Notes: generated from the letters alone by a model not told the origin. Shown: positions 29,090 through 38,078, numbered from the stretch's first letter. The stretch is DNA of 64,000 bases from Kribbella sp. CA-293567 (GCF_027627575.1 NZ_CP114065.1:2294001-2358000); one strand, 5' to 3'. Numbers and translations: made by a program.

Positions 29090-30205
29090 ATGAACGAGTC
29101 GACATTCCCGGGCACCCAGCACCTGTCGTCGTCGACGGAACCGATGTCGCCGACCCCTGACCCGGCGCCCGCCACGCCCACCGCGACACCCTACGAGGCA
29201 CCTGCCCCGGCACCCGCCGAACCACAGGAGCCACCAGCACCGACGACCCCGGTTCCGCCCCGGACCGTCACCCCACCCAGTAACTATGCGGAGATGCCCC
29301 GGCCGACGGCCAAGCTCACCGCGGAGGACATGCACCCTGTGAATGAGCCGAACGGCGCGATCGGCAAGATCGGGCCGACCGGACGGCCGCTGCCCGACCT
29401 GCCGGACGTACTGCCGCCGACCCGGCGCGGTCCCGCGCAGGTGATCGCCATGTGCAACCAGAAGGGTGGCGTCGGCAAGACGACGACCACCATCAACCTG
29501 GGCGCCGCGATCGCCGAGACCGGCCGCAAGGTGCTGCTGATCGACTTCGACCCGCAGGGCTCGGCCTCGATCGGCCTCGGCGTCCAGCCGCACGACCTGG
29601 AGATCTCGGTCTACAACCTGCTGATGCAGCGCGACATCACCCCGGACGAGGTGATCCAGGCCACCAAGGTGCCGAACCTCGACCTGTTGCCGGCCAACAT
29701 CGACCTGTCCGCGGCCGAGGTGCAGCTGGTCCAGGAGGTCGCCCGGGAGTACACGCTGTCGCGGGTGCTCGAGCCGATCATCCCGCTGTACGACGTGATC
29801 CTGATCGACTGCGCGCCGTCGCTGGGCCTGCTCACCGTGAACGCGCTGACCGCGTCGAACGGCATCGTCGTACCGCTGGAGTGCGAGTTCTTCGCGCTCC
29901 GCGGGCTGGCGATGCTGACCGACACGATCGGCAAGGTGCAGGACCGGCTGAACCCGAAGCTGGAGATCGTCGGCATCCTCGGCACCATGTTCGACGGCCG
30001 CACCACGCACGCCCGGGAGGTGCTCGACCGGGTCGTCCAGGCCTTCGACGAGCGCGTCTTCCACACCGTCATCCGGCGTACCGTCAAGTTCCCCGAGACC
30101 ACTGTCGTCGGCGAGCCGATCACGACGTACGCCCCGTCCTCTTCTGCGGCTACCCAGTACCGCGACCTTGCCAAGGAGGTGCTCGCGCGTTGTCCCGCCG
30201 GGTGA
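29090..30205 (+). CDS. ParA/Soj-like partition ATPase
   Basis: 371 aa. The first 115 residues are Pro/Ala/Thr-rich and disordered. Then comes a deviant Walker A CNQKGGVGKTTTTINLG, Walker B LLIDFDPQGSAS and VILIDCAPSLGLLTVNAL. This is the ParA/MinD class of dimerising ATPases. It occupies the place of Rv1708, upstream of scpA-scpB, and is not the oriC ParA (no parB or parS nearby). A role with ScpAB in chromosome organisation is likely but unproven. It overlaps the next gene by 16 bp. Confidence 0.92.
   Translation: MNESTFPGTQHLSSSTEPMSPTPDPAPATPTATPYEAPAPAPAEPQEPPAPTTPVPPRTVTPPSNYAEMPRPTAKLTAEDMHPVNEPNGAIGKIGPTGRPLPDLPDVLPPTRRGPAQVIAMCNQKGGVGKTTTTINLGAAIAETGRKVLLIDFDPQGSASIGLGVQPHDLEISVYNLLMQRDITPDEVIQATKVPNLDLLPANIDLSAAEVQLVQEVAREYTLSRVLEPIIPLYDVILIDCAPSLGLLTVNALTASNGIVVPLECEFFALRGLAMLTDTIGKVQDRLNPKLEIVGILGTMFDGRTTHAREVLDRVVQAFDERVFHTVIRRTVKFPETTVVGEPITTYAPSSSAATQYRDLAKEVLARCPAG
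30173..30180 (+). promoter_or_regulatory. Perfect Shine-Dalgarno deciding a TTG start
   Basis: AAGGAGGT lies inside the end of the parA-like gene, 9 nt before TTG 30190. It is 21 nt from the GTG at 30202 that overlaps the parA stop, too far for that codon. It therefore argues for the TTG. Confidence 0.7.
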
Positions 30206-30579
30206 GTCTGCCAGGTGCCAGCGAGCTGTTCGGGGGTGCGGCACCCAGGCAGTCCAGACCCGAGAAGCGCACCACCACTGACGGATCGTCGTTGTCCGAC
30301 GACCGCCCCGGTTCGAACGGACGGGCCCGCACGGCCGTCGTCGAGGACCGCAAGTCCAGTGGACGGATCCGGCACGACACGAAGATCACCGTGTACGTGA
30401 CGGAGGAAGAGCTGCTCGGACTCGAACAGACTCGGCTCGCGTTGCGGGCCGAGCACGGCCTGACGGCCGACCGCGGCCGGATCGTCCGGGAGGCGATCGA
30501 CGTCCTGCTGGCCGACTTCGTCGACCACGGACCGGACTCCGTGCTGGTGCAGCGCCTCCGGGCCGCGGCTCCGGAGTGA
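30190..30579 (+). CDS. Small ribbon-helix-helix-like protein next to ParA
   Basis: 129 aa from TTG 30190 (MSRRVSLPGASELFGG); the start is chosen from the ribosome site above, with GTG 30202 the alternative. The N-terminal 60 residues are polar and disordered. Residues about 65-125 read KITVYVTEEELLGLEQTRLALRAEHG...RGRIVREAIDVLLADF, a strand followed by two helices as in ribbon-helix-helix DNA-binding proteins. Actinobacteria keep a similar gene between the ParA-like ATPase and scpA. It could be the DNA-binding partner of the ParA-like protein; this is inferred from fold guess and context. Confidence 0.75.
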   Translation: MSRRVSLPGASELFGGAAPRQSRPEKRTTTDGSSLSDDRPGSNGRARTAVVEDRKSSGRIRHDTKITVYVTEEELLGLEQTRLALRAEHGLTADRGRIVREAIDVLLADFVDHGPDSVLVQRLRAAAPE

Positions 30580-30586
30580 CCGGGCG

Positions 30587-31666
30587 ATGAGCGATGCCCC
30601 GGCTCCCGAAGCAGCCGCGGCCGACGCCGCGGAGACTTCGGAGCCACCGATCGAGCTGCCCGGGATCCCTGACCCGGAGTCGCCGGTGGTGGCCGAGAGC
30701 AAGGGCTTCAACGTTCACCTGGTCAACTTCGAGGGCCCGTTCGACCTGCTGCTGCAGCTGATCAGCAAGCACAAGCTGGACATCACCGAGATCGCGCTGT
30801 CGGTGATCACCGACGAGTTCATCGCCTACATCAAGGCGCTCGGCTCGGAGTGGGACCTGGACCAGACCTCGGAGTTCCTGCTGATCGCGGCGACGCTGCT
30901 GGACCTCAAGGCTGCGCGGCTGCTGCCGTCGGGCGACGTCGAGGACGCGGAGGACCTGGCGCTGCTGGAGGCGCGGGACCTGCTGTTCGCGCGGTTGCTG
31001 CAGTACCGCGCGTTCAAGCAGATCGCGGGGCTGATGCAGCAGCGGATGGCCGAGGAGGCGAAGCGGTTCCCGCGCGCGGTCGGGATGGAGCCGCGGTTCG
31101 CGGACCTGCTGCCCGAGGTGTTGCTGGGCGTCGACCCGGAAGGGCTGGCGAAGCTCGCGGCCCGGGCGCTGGCGCCGAAGCGGGAGGTGGTGCCGGAAGG
31201 GGTTTCGCTGGCGCACCTGCACGCGCCGGCCGTCACCGTGCGCGAGCAGGCCGCGGTGATCATCGAACGGTTGCGGCGGCAGCGCAGTACGACGTTCCGG
31301 CTGCTGGTGGCGGACTCGCCGGACACGGTGACGACGGTGTGCCGGTTCCTCGCCCTGCTGGAGTTGTTCCGTGAGGCGGCGGTGTCGTTCGAGCAGGAGA
31401 CGCCGCTGGGGGAGCTGACGGTCCGGTGGACCGGGACCGACGACGGTGAGATCGCGGTGGGCGACGAGTTCGACGAGGTGGCGGCGCCGGCCGACGGTGA
31501 GGGCGAGGCCCCGGTGGTCTCCGACGAGACCGACTTCCTCGAGCCCGGCGAACTGCTGACCGAGCCGGATCCCGAGCCGGAGTCCGAGGTCGCCCCCGAG
31601 TCCGCAACCGAGCCAGACACCGAGCCCGGAACCGGGCCGGAGGAGCACGAGACGGTGGAGCAGTGA
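30587..31666 (+). CDS. scpA: Segregation and condensation protein A
   Basis: 359 aa. The kleisin signature FNVHLVNFEGPFDLLLQLISKHKLDITEIALSVITDEFIAYI starts near residue 42, then DQTSEFLLIAATLLDLKAARLLP. A C-terminal winged-helix stretch precedes an acidic, low-complexity tail of about 70 residues. ScpA bridges SMC heads with ScpB. The tail and a 40-residue acidic front make it longer than the usual 250-280 aa. The stop overlaps scpB (GTGA). Confidence 0.93.
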   Translation: MSDAPAPEAAAADAAETSEPPIELPGIPDPESPVVAESKGFNVHLVNFEGPFDLLLQLISKHKLDITEIALSVITDEFIAYIKALGSEWDLDQTSEFLLIAATLLDLKAARLLPSGDVEDAEDLALLEARDLLFARLLQYRAFKQIAGLMQQRMAEEAKRFPRAVGMEPRFADLLPEVLLGVDPEGLAKLAARALAPKREVVPEGVSLAHLHAPAVTVREQAAVIIERLRRQRSTTFRLLVADSPDTVTTVCRFLALLELFREAAVSFEQETPLGELTVRWTGTDDGEIAVGDEFDEVAAPADGEGEAPVVSDETDFLEPGELLTEPDPEPESEVAPESATEPDTEPGTGPEEHETVEQ

Positions 31667-33621
31667 CCGACAACCAGACCCCCGACCTCCAGGCGCAGTC
31701 CGAAGCCGCCACAGCCGACGTACTGGAGTCGGTCACCACCACCGAAGCGGCAGGTTCCACCGAGGACGCGGCCTCCGGGGACGGAGCGTCCGGGGACGCT
31801 CCCGCCGAGGACGTTCCCACCGGGGACGTTCGGTCCGAGGATGCTCCCACCGAGGATGCTCCCACCGAGGACGTTCCTACCGGGGACGCAGGGTCCGAGG
31901 ATGCTCCCACCGAGGATGCTCCCGCCGATGACGCAGCGACCGATGACGCAGCGACCGATGACGCAGTGACCGGGGACGCAGCCTCCGGGGACGCAGGCTC
32001 CGAGGATGCGCCTACCGCTGACGAGGTGTCGAGTGCCGCAGCGTTTGCCGGCGACGATGGCTCCGAGGAGACTGCCGCCGAGGACGAGGCTGGCGGCGTA
32101 CCTGCTGGGGTTTCGACGGTGGGCGTACCGGTTGCGGGCGATGTCGAGGCGCTGTTCGACGAGGACGTGGTGGTGGCTGCGGACGCCATCGACGACGCCA
32201 CCATGCGGCGGGCGCTGGAAGCGATTTTGATGGTGTCCGACGAGCCGCTGCCGGCGCTCACGCTGGCGCGGACGGTCGGGCGGGTCGTCGCGGATGTTAA
32301 GGCGGCGCTGGAAGGGCTGGCGGAGGAGTACACCGAGCAGGGGCGGGGGTTCGACCTGCGCGAGGTCGGTGGCGGGTGGCGGTACTACACGCGGGAGGAC
32401 ACGGCGCTGTACGTCGAGCGCTACGTTCTCGACGGTCAGCAGTCGCGGCTGACCCAGGCGGCGCTGGAGACGCTCGCGGTGGTCGCCTACAAGCAGCCCG
32501 TCAGCCGTGCCCGCGTCTCCGCCATCCGTGGTGTCAACGTCGACGGCGTGATGCGCACCCTGATCAGCCGAGGCCTGCTGGAAGAAGCCGGACCCGACAC
32601 CGAGTCGCAGTCGACGCTCTACCGGACCACGTCGTACTTCCTCGAGCGGATGGGCATGCAGTCCCTGGACGACCTGCCCGAACTGGCGCCGTACCTCCCC
32701 GAGATGGACGACATGGAGGAAGAGCTGGCCGCGCAGGCGGCAGCTGCCTCCGCCGAGTCTGCTCCGGCCGAGGAAGACGCGGGCCCGCTGGAGAACGACT
32801 TGGCCCCGCCCGCCCCAGCACCTGCCGCCGACGATGCCGATGACGAGAGCGCTGGCGGGGAAGACGAAGCGGTGGCCGGTGCAGCGGGTGTCGAGGGCGA
32901 GAGCGCTGGCGGGTTGGACGAAGTAGCGGTTGCTGGTGAGGCGGATGTCGACGGCGTCGGCGCTGCTGGGGTAGACGAAGAAGCCGTTGCTGGTGAAGCG
33001 GACGTCGATGGTGTGAGTGTTGGCGGCGAAGACGAGGTGGTTGCCGTCGAGGGTGATGCCGACGACGAGAGCGCTGGCGGGTTGGACGAAGTAGCGGTTG
33101 CTGGTGGAGCGGGTGTCGACGACGTGAGCGCTGGCGGGGTAGACGAAGTGGTTGCTGGTGGCGCGGATGTCGAGGACAAGAGCGCCGAGGTCGATGGCGT
33201 AGGTGTTGGCGGGGTCGACGATGTGGTTGCCGTCGAGGACGATGCCGATGACGAGAGCGCTTCCGGGGAAGACGACGCGGTGGCCGGTGAAGCGGGTGTC
33301 GACGACGAGAGCGCTGGCGGGTTGGACGAAGTAGCGGTTGCTGGTGAGGCGGGTGTCGACGGCGTCACCGCTGCTGGGTTGGACGAAGACGCCATTGCTG
33401 GCGCAGCGGATGTTGATGGCGTGAGCGCTGGCGGGTTGGACGAAGTAGCGGTTGGTGGTGGAGCGGGTGTCGATGGCGTGAGCGCTGGTGGGGTGGACGA
33501 AGCGGTTGCCGGGGTGAGCGGTGGGAGTGGGGGCGGGGATGATGGTGTGGAAGTGAGCGGGGATGAGACCGATGACGGTGTCGCCCGTGGTGAGACGGAT
33601 GAGAGTGCTGCTCGTGGCTGA
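31663..33621 (+). CDS. scpB: Segregation and condensation protein B with large acidic repeat extensions
   Basis: 652 aa, more than twice the usual 180-280. Residues 1-165 are acidic repeats (EDAPTEDVPTGD). The ScpB core (about 175-350) is intact: ALEAILMVSDEPLPALTLA, FDLREVGGGWRYYTRED, LTQAALETLAVVAYKQPVSRARVSAIRGVNVDGVMRTL. From about residue 387 to the end the chain is a degenerate 18-19-residue repeat of the type GLDEVAVAGEADVDGVSAG. ScpB is a winged-helix dimer that completes SMC-ScpAB. The tails are probably disordered and of variable length. GTG start overlaps scpA. Confidence 0.9.
   Translation: MTDNQTPDLQAQSEAATADVLESVTTTEAAGSTEDAASGDGASGDAPAEDVPTGDVRSEDAPTEDAPTEDVPTGDAGSEDAPTEDAPADDAATDDAATDDAVTGDAASGDAGSEDAPTADEVSSAAAFAGDDGSEETAAEDEAGGVPAGVSTVGVPVAGDVEALFDEDVVVAADAIDDATMRRALEAILMVSDEPLPALTLARTVGRVVADVKAALEGLAEEYTEQGRGFDLREVGGGWRYYTREDTALYVERYVLDGQQSRLTQAALETLAVVAYKQPVSRARVSAIRGVNVDGVMRTLISRGLLEEAGPDTESQSTLYRTTSYFLERMGMQSLDDLPELAPYLPEMDDMEEELAAQAAAASAESAPAEEDAGPLENDLAPPAPAPAADDADDESAGGEDEAVAGAAGVEGESAGGLDEVAVAGEADVDGVGAAGVDEEAVAGEADVDGVSVGGEDEVVAVEGDADDESAGGLDEVAVAGGAGVDDVSAGGVDEVVAGGADVEDKSAEVDGVGVGGVDDVVAVEDDADDESASGEDDAVAGEAGVDDESAGGLDEVAVAGEAGVDGVTAAGLDEDAIAGAADVDGVSAGGLDEVAVGGGAGVDGVSAGGVDEAVAGVSGGSGGGDDGVEVSGDETDDGVARGETDESAARG
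32824..33530 (+). repeat. Degenerate tandem repeats (54-57 bp) in scpB
   Basis: About twelve imperfect units, each near 54-57 bp, encode Asp/Glu/Gly/Ala/Val repeats. Blocks such as GAGAGCGCTGGCGGGTTGG recur (about 32901, 33067 and 33307) with identical flanks, a sign of unequal recombination. All unit lengths are multiples of three. Confidence 0.8.
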
Positions 33622-34351
33622 AGAAGAAGGTGGGATTCGGCTGCAGAAGGCGTTGGCGCAGGCGGGTGTGGCGAGTCGGCGGACTGCCGAGGAGATGATC
33701 GGGCAGGGCCGGGTCGAGGTGGACGGGCAGGTGATCACCGAGTTCGGTACCCGGGTGGATCCGGCTGTGTCGGTGATCCGGGTCGACGGCGAGCGGATTC
33801 CGCCGGTGACGGCGCATGTCTACATCGTGCTCAACAAGCCGCGCGGTGTCGTGACCACGATGGCCGACCCGCAAGGCCGTCCCTGCGTCGCCGACTACGT
33901 GCAGGACCGGTCCGAGCGGTTGTTCCACATCGGCCGGCTCGACACCGACACCGAGGGGCTGCTGCTGCTCACCAACCACGGTGAGTTCGCGCACCGCCTC
34001 GCGCACCCGTCGTACGAGGTCTCGAAGACCTACGTCGCCGAGGTCGAGGGCAACGTGAAGACGGGCACGCTGCGCCGCCTGACGGACGGTGTCAACCTCG
34101 AGGACGGCCCGGCGCAGGCCGACACCGTCCGCGAGATGTCCAGCATCAAGGGCCGCACCCTGGTCCAGATCACCCTGCACGAAGGCCGCAACCGGATCGT
34201 CCGCCGGATGTTCGACGCGATCGGCCACCCGGTCAAACGCCTCACCCGTACGGCGATCGGCCCGGTACGCCGGGGCAACCTGCACACCGGCGAACTCCGC
34301 GAGCTCGACAGCAAGGAACTCGGCCAGTTGCTCGACATCGTCGGCCTCTGA
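33614..34351 (+). CDS. rluB: Pseudouridine synthase RluB
   Basis: 245 aa from GTG 33614, overlapping scpB by 8 bp; ATG 33599 or GTG 33605 in the same frame would add three to five residues. An S4 domain (GIRLQKALAQAGVASRRTAEEMI) is followed by the RsuA/RluB/RluE catalytic domain with the signature VLNKPRGVVTT and catalytic Asp in HIGRLDTDTEGLLLLTN. It modifies 23S rRNA uridine in helix 80/89. Synteny matches Rv1711, but cmk and der, which usually follow, are absent here. Confidence 0.93.
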   Translation: MAEEEGGIRLQKALAQAGVASRRTAEEMIGQGRVEVDGQVITEFGTRVDPAVSVIRVDGERIPPVTAHVYIVLNKPRGVVTTMADPQGRPCVADYVQDRSERLFHIGRLDTDTEGLLLLTNHGEFAHRLAHPSYEVSKTYVAEVEGNVKTGTLRRLTDGVNLEDGPAQADTVREMSSIKGRTLVQITLHEGRNRIVRRMFDAIGHPVKRLTRTAIGPVRRGNLHTGELRELDSKELGQLLDIVGL

Positions 34352-34387
34352 CCCGTATCAACCGGACCTGGGCCACACACCAACGGA

Positions 34388-34418
34388 CTCGTTCTCGCGT
34401 AGCTCGAGCGTGAACGAG
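34388..34418. terminator. Possible bidirectional terminator
   Basis: Arms CTCGTTC and GAACGAG (7 bp) with a GC-rich interior lie between rluB and the convergent secreted-protein gene. No clear U tract, so confidence is modest. Confidence 0.4.
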
Positions 34419-34466
34419 CCCGGCCCGGTCGCTGAGAACGGGCTTGGTCAGTGGCTCAGCTCCGCA

Positions 34467-35390
34467 CTACTCCCCGAACAACTGCCCGGCTTCGGGCGTG
34501 TGGAGGAAGTAGCGGAAGTAGTTTGACTCGGCGAAGGTAGCGGGCACCTTGCCGAGGCCCTGGATCACCGTGGCGGCGCCGTTGCCGTGGCCGACGGCGT
34601 ACAGGTAGCCGGTCTTGGTGTCCTGGTCGATGCCCAGCAACAGCGTCCCCTGCGAGCCGCACCTCTCCGCGATCAAGGCGTCGAACGCCTGCCAGGTCGA
34701 CGCCCGGACCTTCTTCACCACCGGCGCGGTAGCTCCCGTGGAGACCCGGATCGTGTAGAGCGCGCCGCCGTTGGTGGTAGCCAGGAACGTGTCGTACGTG
34801 CGGGTCTGGCTGATCAGCGTCATCGCCTTCACCGACGTGAAGCCGGGGAACGTGGTGTAGTACCGCCAGCCGTCCTTGCCGACCGTCCAGCGCGCGATCA
34901 CATCGCCCACCAAGGCGTAGGTGTTCTGCCGGAGGAAGCTGCTGTCCGAGTACGTGCTGCGTTCGAAGTACCGGTGGTACTGCGTCCACCCACCGCCGAT
35001 CAGCGTCAAGCTGTCCGAGCCGGGCACGACGTCGCCGTTCCCGTCGGTGGTGTAGCTCGTGTAGTACATCCGGGGCCCGAGTGCCACCATGCCGGTTCGC
35101 TGCACTCCGGCCGGTACGACGGGCTCGAAGCCGAGCGAGCTGGGCAGCCGCGCGGCTCCGTCCGGATAGAGGTCCTTCGGGCGGACCATCGCTGCACTCG
35201 CCGTGGGCGGTTTACCGGCGGTGACTCCCTGGAAGCGGTGATCGCCACCGGCCGTCACTGCCCCCACCGAAAGACTGCACGCAGCCGCAGTACTCACCGC
35301 ACCCGCCGGTACCACGGACAACGATCCCGCCAGCACCACACCGCTCAAAAACCCCGCCATCGACCAGACCGCTCTGCGGCTTCCCCTCAT
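34467..35390 (-). CDS. Secreted protein of unknown function
   Basis: 307 aa, ATG with AAGGAG 5 nt upstream. A signal peptide covers residues 1-38 (SMAGFLSGVVLAGSLSVVPAGA). The mature part has repeated beta-rich blocks with aromatic motifs (YRTGMVALGPRMYYTSYTTDG-like, GDVIARWTVGKDGWRYYTTFPGF, GGALYTIRVSTG), which recall beta-propeller or tachylectin-like folds. That fold guess is weak. It lies between rluB and pafA, a point where conserved synteny breaks. Confidence 0.75.
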   Translation of the reverse strand: MRGSRRAVWSMAGFLSGVVLAGSLSVVPAGAVSTAAACSLSVGAVTAGGDHRFQGVTAGKPPTASAAMVRPKDLYPDGAARLPSSLGFEPVVPAGVQRTGMVALGPRMYYTSYTTDGNGDVVPGSDSLTLIGGGWTQYHRYFERSTYSDSSFLRQNTYALVGDVIARWTVGKDGWRYYTTFPGFTSVKAMTLISQTRTYDTFLATTNGGALYTIRVSTGATAPVVKKVRASTWQAFDALIAERCGSQGTLLLGIDQDTKTGYLYAVGHGNGAATVIQGLGKVPATFAESNYFRYFLHTPEAGQLFGE

Positions 35391-35510
35391 CGCATCTCCT
35401 TCGTCGTAACCCGATGGTCGCCGAGCACCACTCCCAGTGTTCGATGCGTGCCGATCGCGAAAGGTTGCCGGACAACGAAGCGGTGACGGCGCGCCTGTGA
35501 CTCGACCCGA

Positions 35511-35533
35511 TTGTCGGAGCAGGGTCGTAGGGT
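35511..35533 (+). promoter_or_regulatory. RecA-NDp-like (PafBC-type) promoter of pafA
   Basis: TTGTCGGAG, 8 nt, then TAGGGT, compared with the consensus TTGTCRGTG-N8-TANNNT known for RecA-independent DNA-damage promoters of actinobacteria, which are activated by PafBC. There is one mismatch (A for T at position 8), with exact spacing. The GTG of pafA follows 7 nt later, so the mRNA is probably leaderless. Confidence 0.65.
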
Positions 35534-35540
35534 GGGTGAT

Positions 35541-36902
35541 GTGAACCGGCGAATCTTCGGTCTGGAGAACGAGTACGGAGTCACCTGCACTTTTCGCGGT
35601 CAGCGCCGACTGACCCCCGATGAGGTGGCCCGGTACCTGTTTCGGCGCGTCGTGTCCTGGGGGCGGAGCAGCAACGTCTTCCTCCGCAACGGGGCCCGGC
35701 TCTACCTCGACGTGGGCTCCCACCCGGAGTACGCGACCGGCGAGTGCGACTCGGTCACCGACCTGATCGCACATGACAAGGCGGGCGAGCGGATCCTCGA
35801 AGGACTGCTCGTCGACGCGCAGAAGAGGCTGCACGACGAGGGCATCTTCGGCGACGTCTACCTGTTCAAGAACAACACCGACTCGGCCGGCAACAGCTAC
35901 GGCTGCCACGAGAACTACCTGGTCAGCCGGCACGGCGACTTCGCCAAGCTCGCCGACGTGCTGATCCCGTTCCTGGTCACCCGGCAGCTGATCTGCGGAG
36001 CCGGCAAGGTGCTGCAGACGCCGCGGGGCGCGGTGTATTCCGTCAGCCAGCGCGCCGAGCACATCTGGGAGGGCGTCTCCAGCGCGACCACCCGGTCCCG
36101 CCCGATCATCAACACCCGCGACGAGCCGCACGCGGACGCCGAGCGGTTCCGCCGGCTGCACGTGATCGTCGGCGACTCGAACATGTCCGAGACCACGATG
36201 CTGCTCAAGGTGGCCAGCACCGACCTGGTACTGCGGATGATCGAGGCCGGCATCGTGATGCGCGACCTGACGCTGGACAACCCGATCCGGGCGATCCGCG
36301 AGATCAGCCACGACATGACCGGCAAGCGTGAGGTCCGGCTGGCCAACGGCCGCGAGGCCAGCGCGCTCGACATCCAGGGTGAGTACCTGACCAAGGCACG
36401 CGACTTCGTCGACCGCCGCGAGCTCGGGACGCCGGCGGTGGAGCGCGCGCTGAACCTGTGGGAGCGCTGCCTGAAGGCGATCGAGTCCGGCGACCTGTCC
36501 GGGATCGAGCGCGAGATCGACTGGGTGATCAAGTACCGGCTGATCGAGCGCTACCGCCAGCAGAACAACCTCGGTCTGGCCAGCCCGCGGGTGGCCCAGC
36601 TCGACCTGGCCTACCACGACATCCACCGTCCCCGCGGTCTGTACTACCTGCTCGAGCGCAAGGGCGCGGTCACCCGCGTCGTCGACGACCTGCGGGTCTT
36701 CGAGGCCAAGTCGGTGCCCCCGCAGACCACCCGGGCCCGGCTGCGCGGCGAGTTCATCAAGCGGGCGCAGGAGCGCCGCCGCGACTTCACCGTCGACTGG
36801 GTGCACCTGAAGCTGAACGACCAGGCCCAGCGCACGGTGCTGTGCAAGGATCCGTTCAAGTCCCACGACGAGCGGGTCGAAAAGCTCATCGCCAGCATGT
36901 GA
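35541..36902 (+). CDS. pafA: Pup--protein ligase PafA
   Basis: 453 aa from GTG 35541 ([17 protein letters not shown]), the standard PafA start and length. Conserved features are Glu9 and Glu11 of the nucleotide/metal site, the catalytic Asp57 of [35 protein letters not shown], and the C-terminal small domain. It joins the prokaryotic ubiquitin-like protein Pup to lysines of target proteins. No pup, dop, prcB or prcA is in this window, unlike the compact proteasome loci of mycobacteria and Streptomyces. The FKBP lipoprotein gene downstream is a common actinobacterial neighbour. Confidence 0.96.
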   Translation: MNRRIFGLENEYGVTCTFRGQRRLTPDEVARYLFRRVVSWGRSSNVFLRNGARLYLDVGSHPEYATGECDSVTDLIAHDKAGERILEGLLVDAQKRLHDEGIFGDVYLFKNNTDSAGNSYGCHENYLVSRHGDFAKLADVLIPFLVTRQLICGAGKVLQTPRGAVYSVSQRAEHIWEGVSSATTRSRPIINTRDEPHADAERFRRLHVIVGDSNMSETTMLLKVASTDLVLRMIEAGIVMRDLTLDNPIRAIREISHDMTGKREVRLANGREASALDIQGEYLTKARDFVDRRELGTPAVERALNLWERCLKAIESGDLSGIEREIDWVIKYRLIERYRQQNNLGLASPRVAQLDLAYHDIHRPRGLYYLLERKGAVTRVVDDLRVFEAKSVPPQTTRARLRGEFIKRAQERRRDFTVDWVHLKLNDQAQRTVLCKDPFKSHDERVEKLIASM

Positions 36903-36911
36903 CGCCGGCAG

Positions 36912-36953
36912 CAGCCACCGGCAGCGTCCGTCGATCGGGCCTGCCGGTGGCTG
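36912..36953 (+). terminator. Terminator after pafA
   Basis: A 13-bp perfect stem (CAGCCACCGGCAG with its complement at 36941-36953) begins 10 nt after the pafA stop. There is no T run. A TAGGGT box at 37019-37024 further down may start the FKBP transcript. Confidence 0.55.
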
Positions 36954-37106
36954 CCGCACGCTGCGTGACGTGACCGAACGGTGACTGAGGTGGCAGCGTG
37001 CGGCTTGATCGCGCAGGCTAGGGTGGGCGAGTTCATCTGGCCGTGTATCCAGGCCGGGCCCGCCATCGGCCGTGGCCCAGCCGTGAGATTTTCGAGGTGC
37101 TCGTTC

Positions 37107-38078
37107 GTGCGCAAGCTGTTGAGTCTGGTTGCTGTACTGGCGCTGGGGACTTCCCTGGCCGCCTGCGGCTCCGATGATTCCAAAGCCGGGGGCGACTTCG
37201 GCAAGATCGGGATCAAGGTGACCGAGGAGTTCGGCAAGAAGCCGACCGTGACCCACAAGGAAGGCGAGCCGGACAAGGCGCTGCTGACCGAGGTGGTCAA
37301 GGAAGGTGACGGCCCGGAGGTCAAGAAGGGCGACTACCTGACCGCCAACTACCTGGGTCAGATCTGGCGCGACGGCAAGGTCTTCGACAACTCCTACGAC
37401 CGCGGCGCGCCGTCGTCGTTCCCGATCGGCGTCGGTGGCGTCATCAAGGGCTGGGACGAGGCACTGGTCGGCAAGAAGGTCGGCAGCCGCGTCGTGCTCT
37501 CGATCCCCGCGGACAAGGGCTACGGCCCGGCCGGCGGCAACGAAAAGGCGGGCATCACCAAGGACGACACGCTGATCTTTGTTGTCGACCTGTTCGGTAC
37601 CGCCTCCAATTCCACCAAGCTCGACGCAGATCCGGTCGCGTCGGCCGCTACCCCGTTCAAGGTGACCGGCGCACTGGATGCCGAGCCGAAGGTCACTGTG
37701 CCGGCCGGCACCAAGGCCCCCGCCAAGCCGAACAAACCGGTCGTCCTGGCCACCGGCAAGGGCAAGCCGATCGCGAAGGGCGATCAGTTGATCGGCCGCT
37801 ACGTCGTCTTCGACTACACGGGCAAGAAGCAGGCCAGCACCTGGGACCCGCAGCCCGCGTCGCAGCAGGCCCCGGCCCAGCCCGGTTCCCCGACCGAGAA
37901 GCTCCAGGTTGGCCCGGGACCCAAGGGTGAGACCGGCGCACTGGACGGCCTGGCCGGTATGCCGGTCGGCAGCCGCGTGCTGGTCGAGCTTCCGCCGGCC
38001 AAGGACGCCAAAGGCAAGGTGACCAACGCTTTCGCGGTCATCGATGTGCTGAACGCGTTCCCTGCGCCGAAGCAGTAG
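37107..38078 (+). CDS. FKBP-type peptidyl-prolyl isomerase lipoprotein
   Basis: 323 aa from GTG 37107, which puts a lipoprotein signal at the N-terminus (LLSLVAVLALGTSLAAC, lipid-anchored Cys20). The first FKBP domain is complete (VKKGDYLTANYLGQIWRDGKVFDNSYDRGAPSSFPIGVGGVIKGWDEALVGKKVGSRVVLSIP). A second, divergent FKBP-like domain occupies about 215-320 with a Gln/Pro insert. It folds proteins outside the membrane. The open frame extends upstream to 36981 but that part has no signal sequence and is not needed. Placement next to pafA is conserved in actinobacteria. Confidence 0.9.
   Translation: MRKLLSLVAVLALGTSLAACGSDDSKAGGDFGKIGIKVTEEFGKKPTVTHKEGEPDKALLTEVVKEGDGPEVKKGDYLTANYLGQIWRDGKVFDNSYDRGAPSSFPIGVGGVIKGWDEALVGKKVGSRVVLSIPADKGYGPAGGNEKAGITKDDTLIFVVDLFGTASNSTKLDADPVASAATPFKVTGALDAEPKVTVPAGTKAPAKPNKPVVLATGKGKPIAKGDQLIGRYVVFDYTGKKQASTWDPQPASQQAPAQPGSPTEKLQVGPGPKGETGALDGLAGMPVGSRVLVELPPAKDAKGKVTNAFAVIDVLNAFPAPKQ

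Noticed and set aside
36981..37106. Longer FKBP protein starting at 36981
   Set aside because: The extra residues precede a perfect lipoprotein signal, which must be N-terminal; GTG 37107 is the sensible start.
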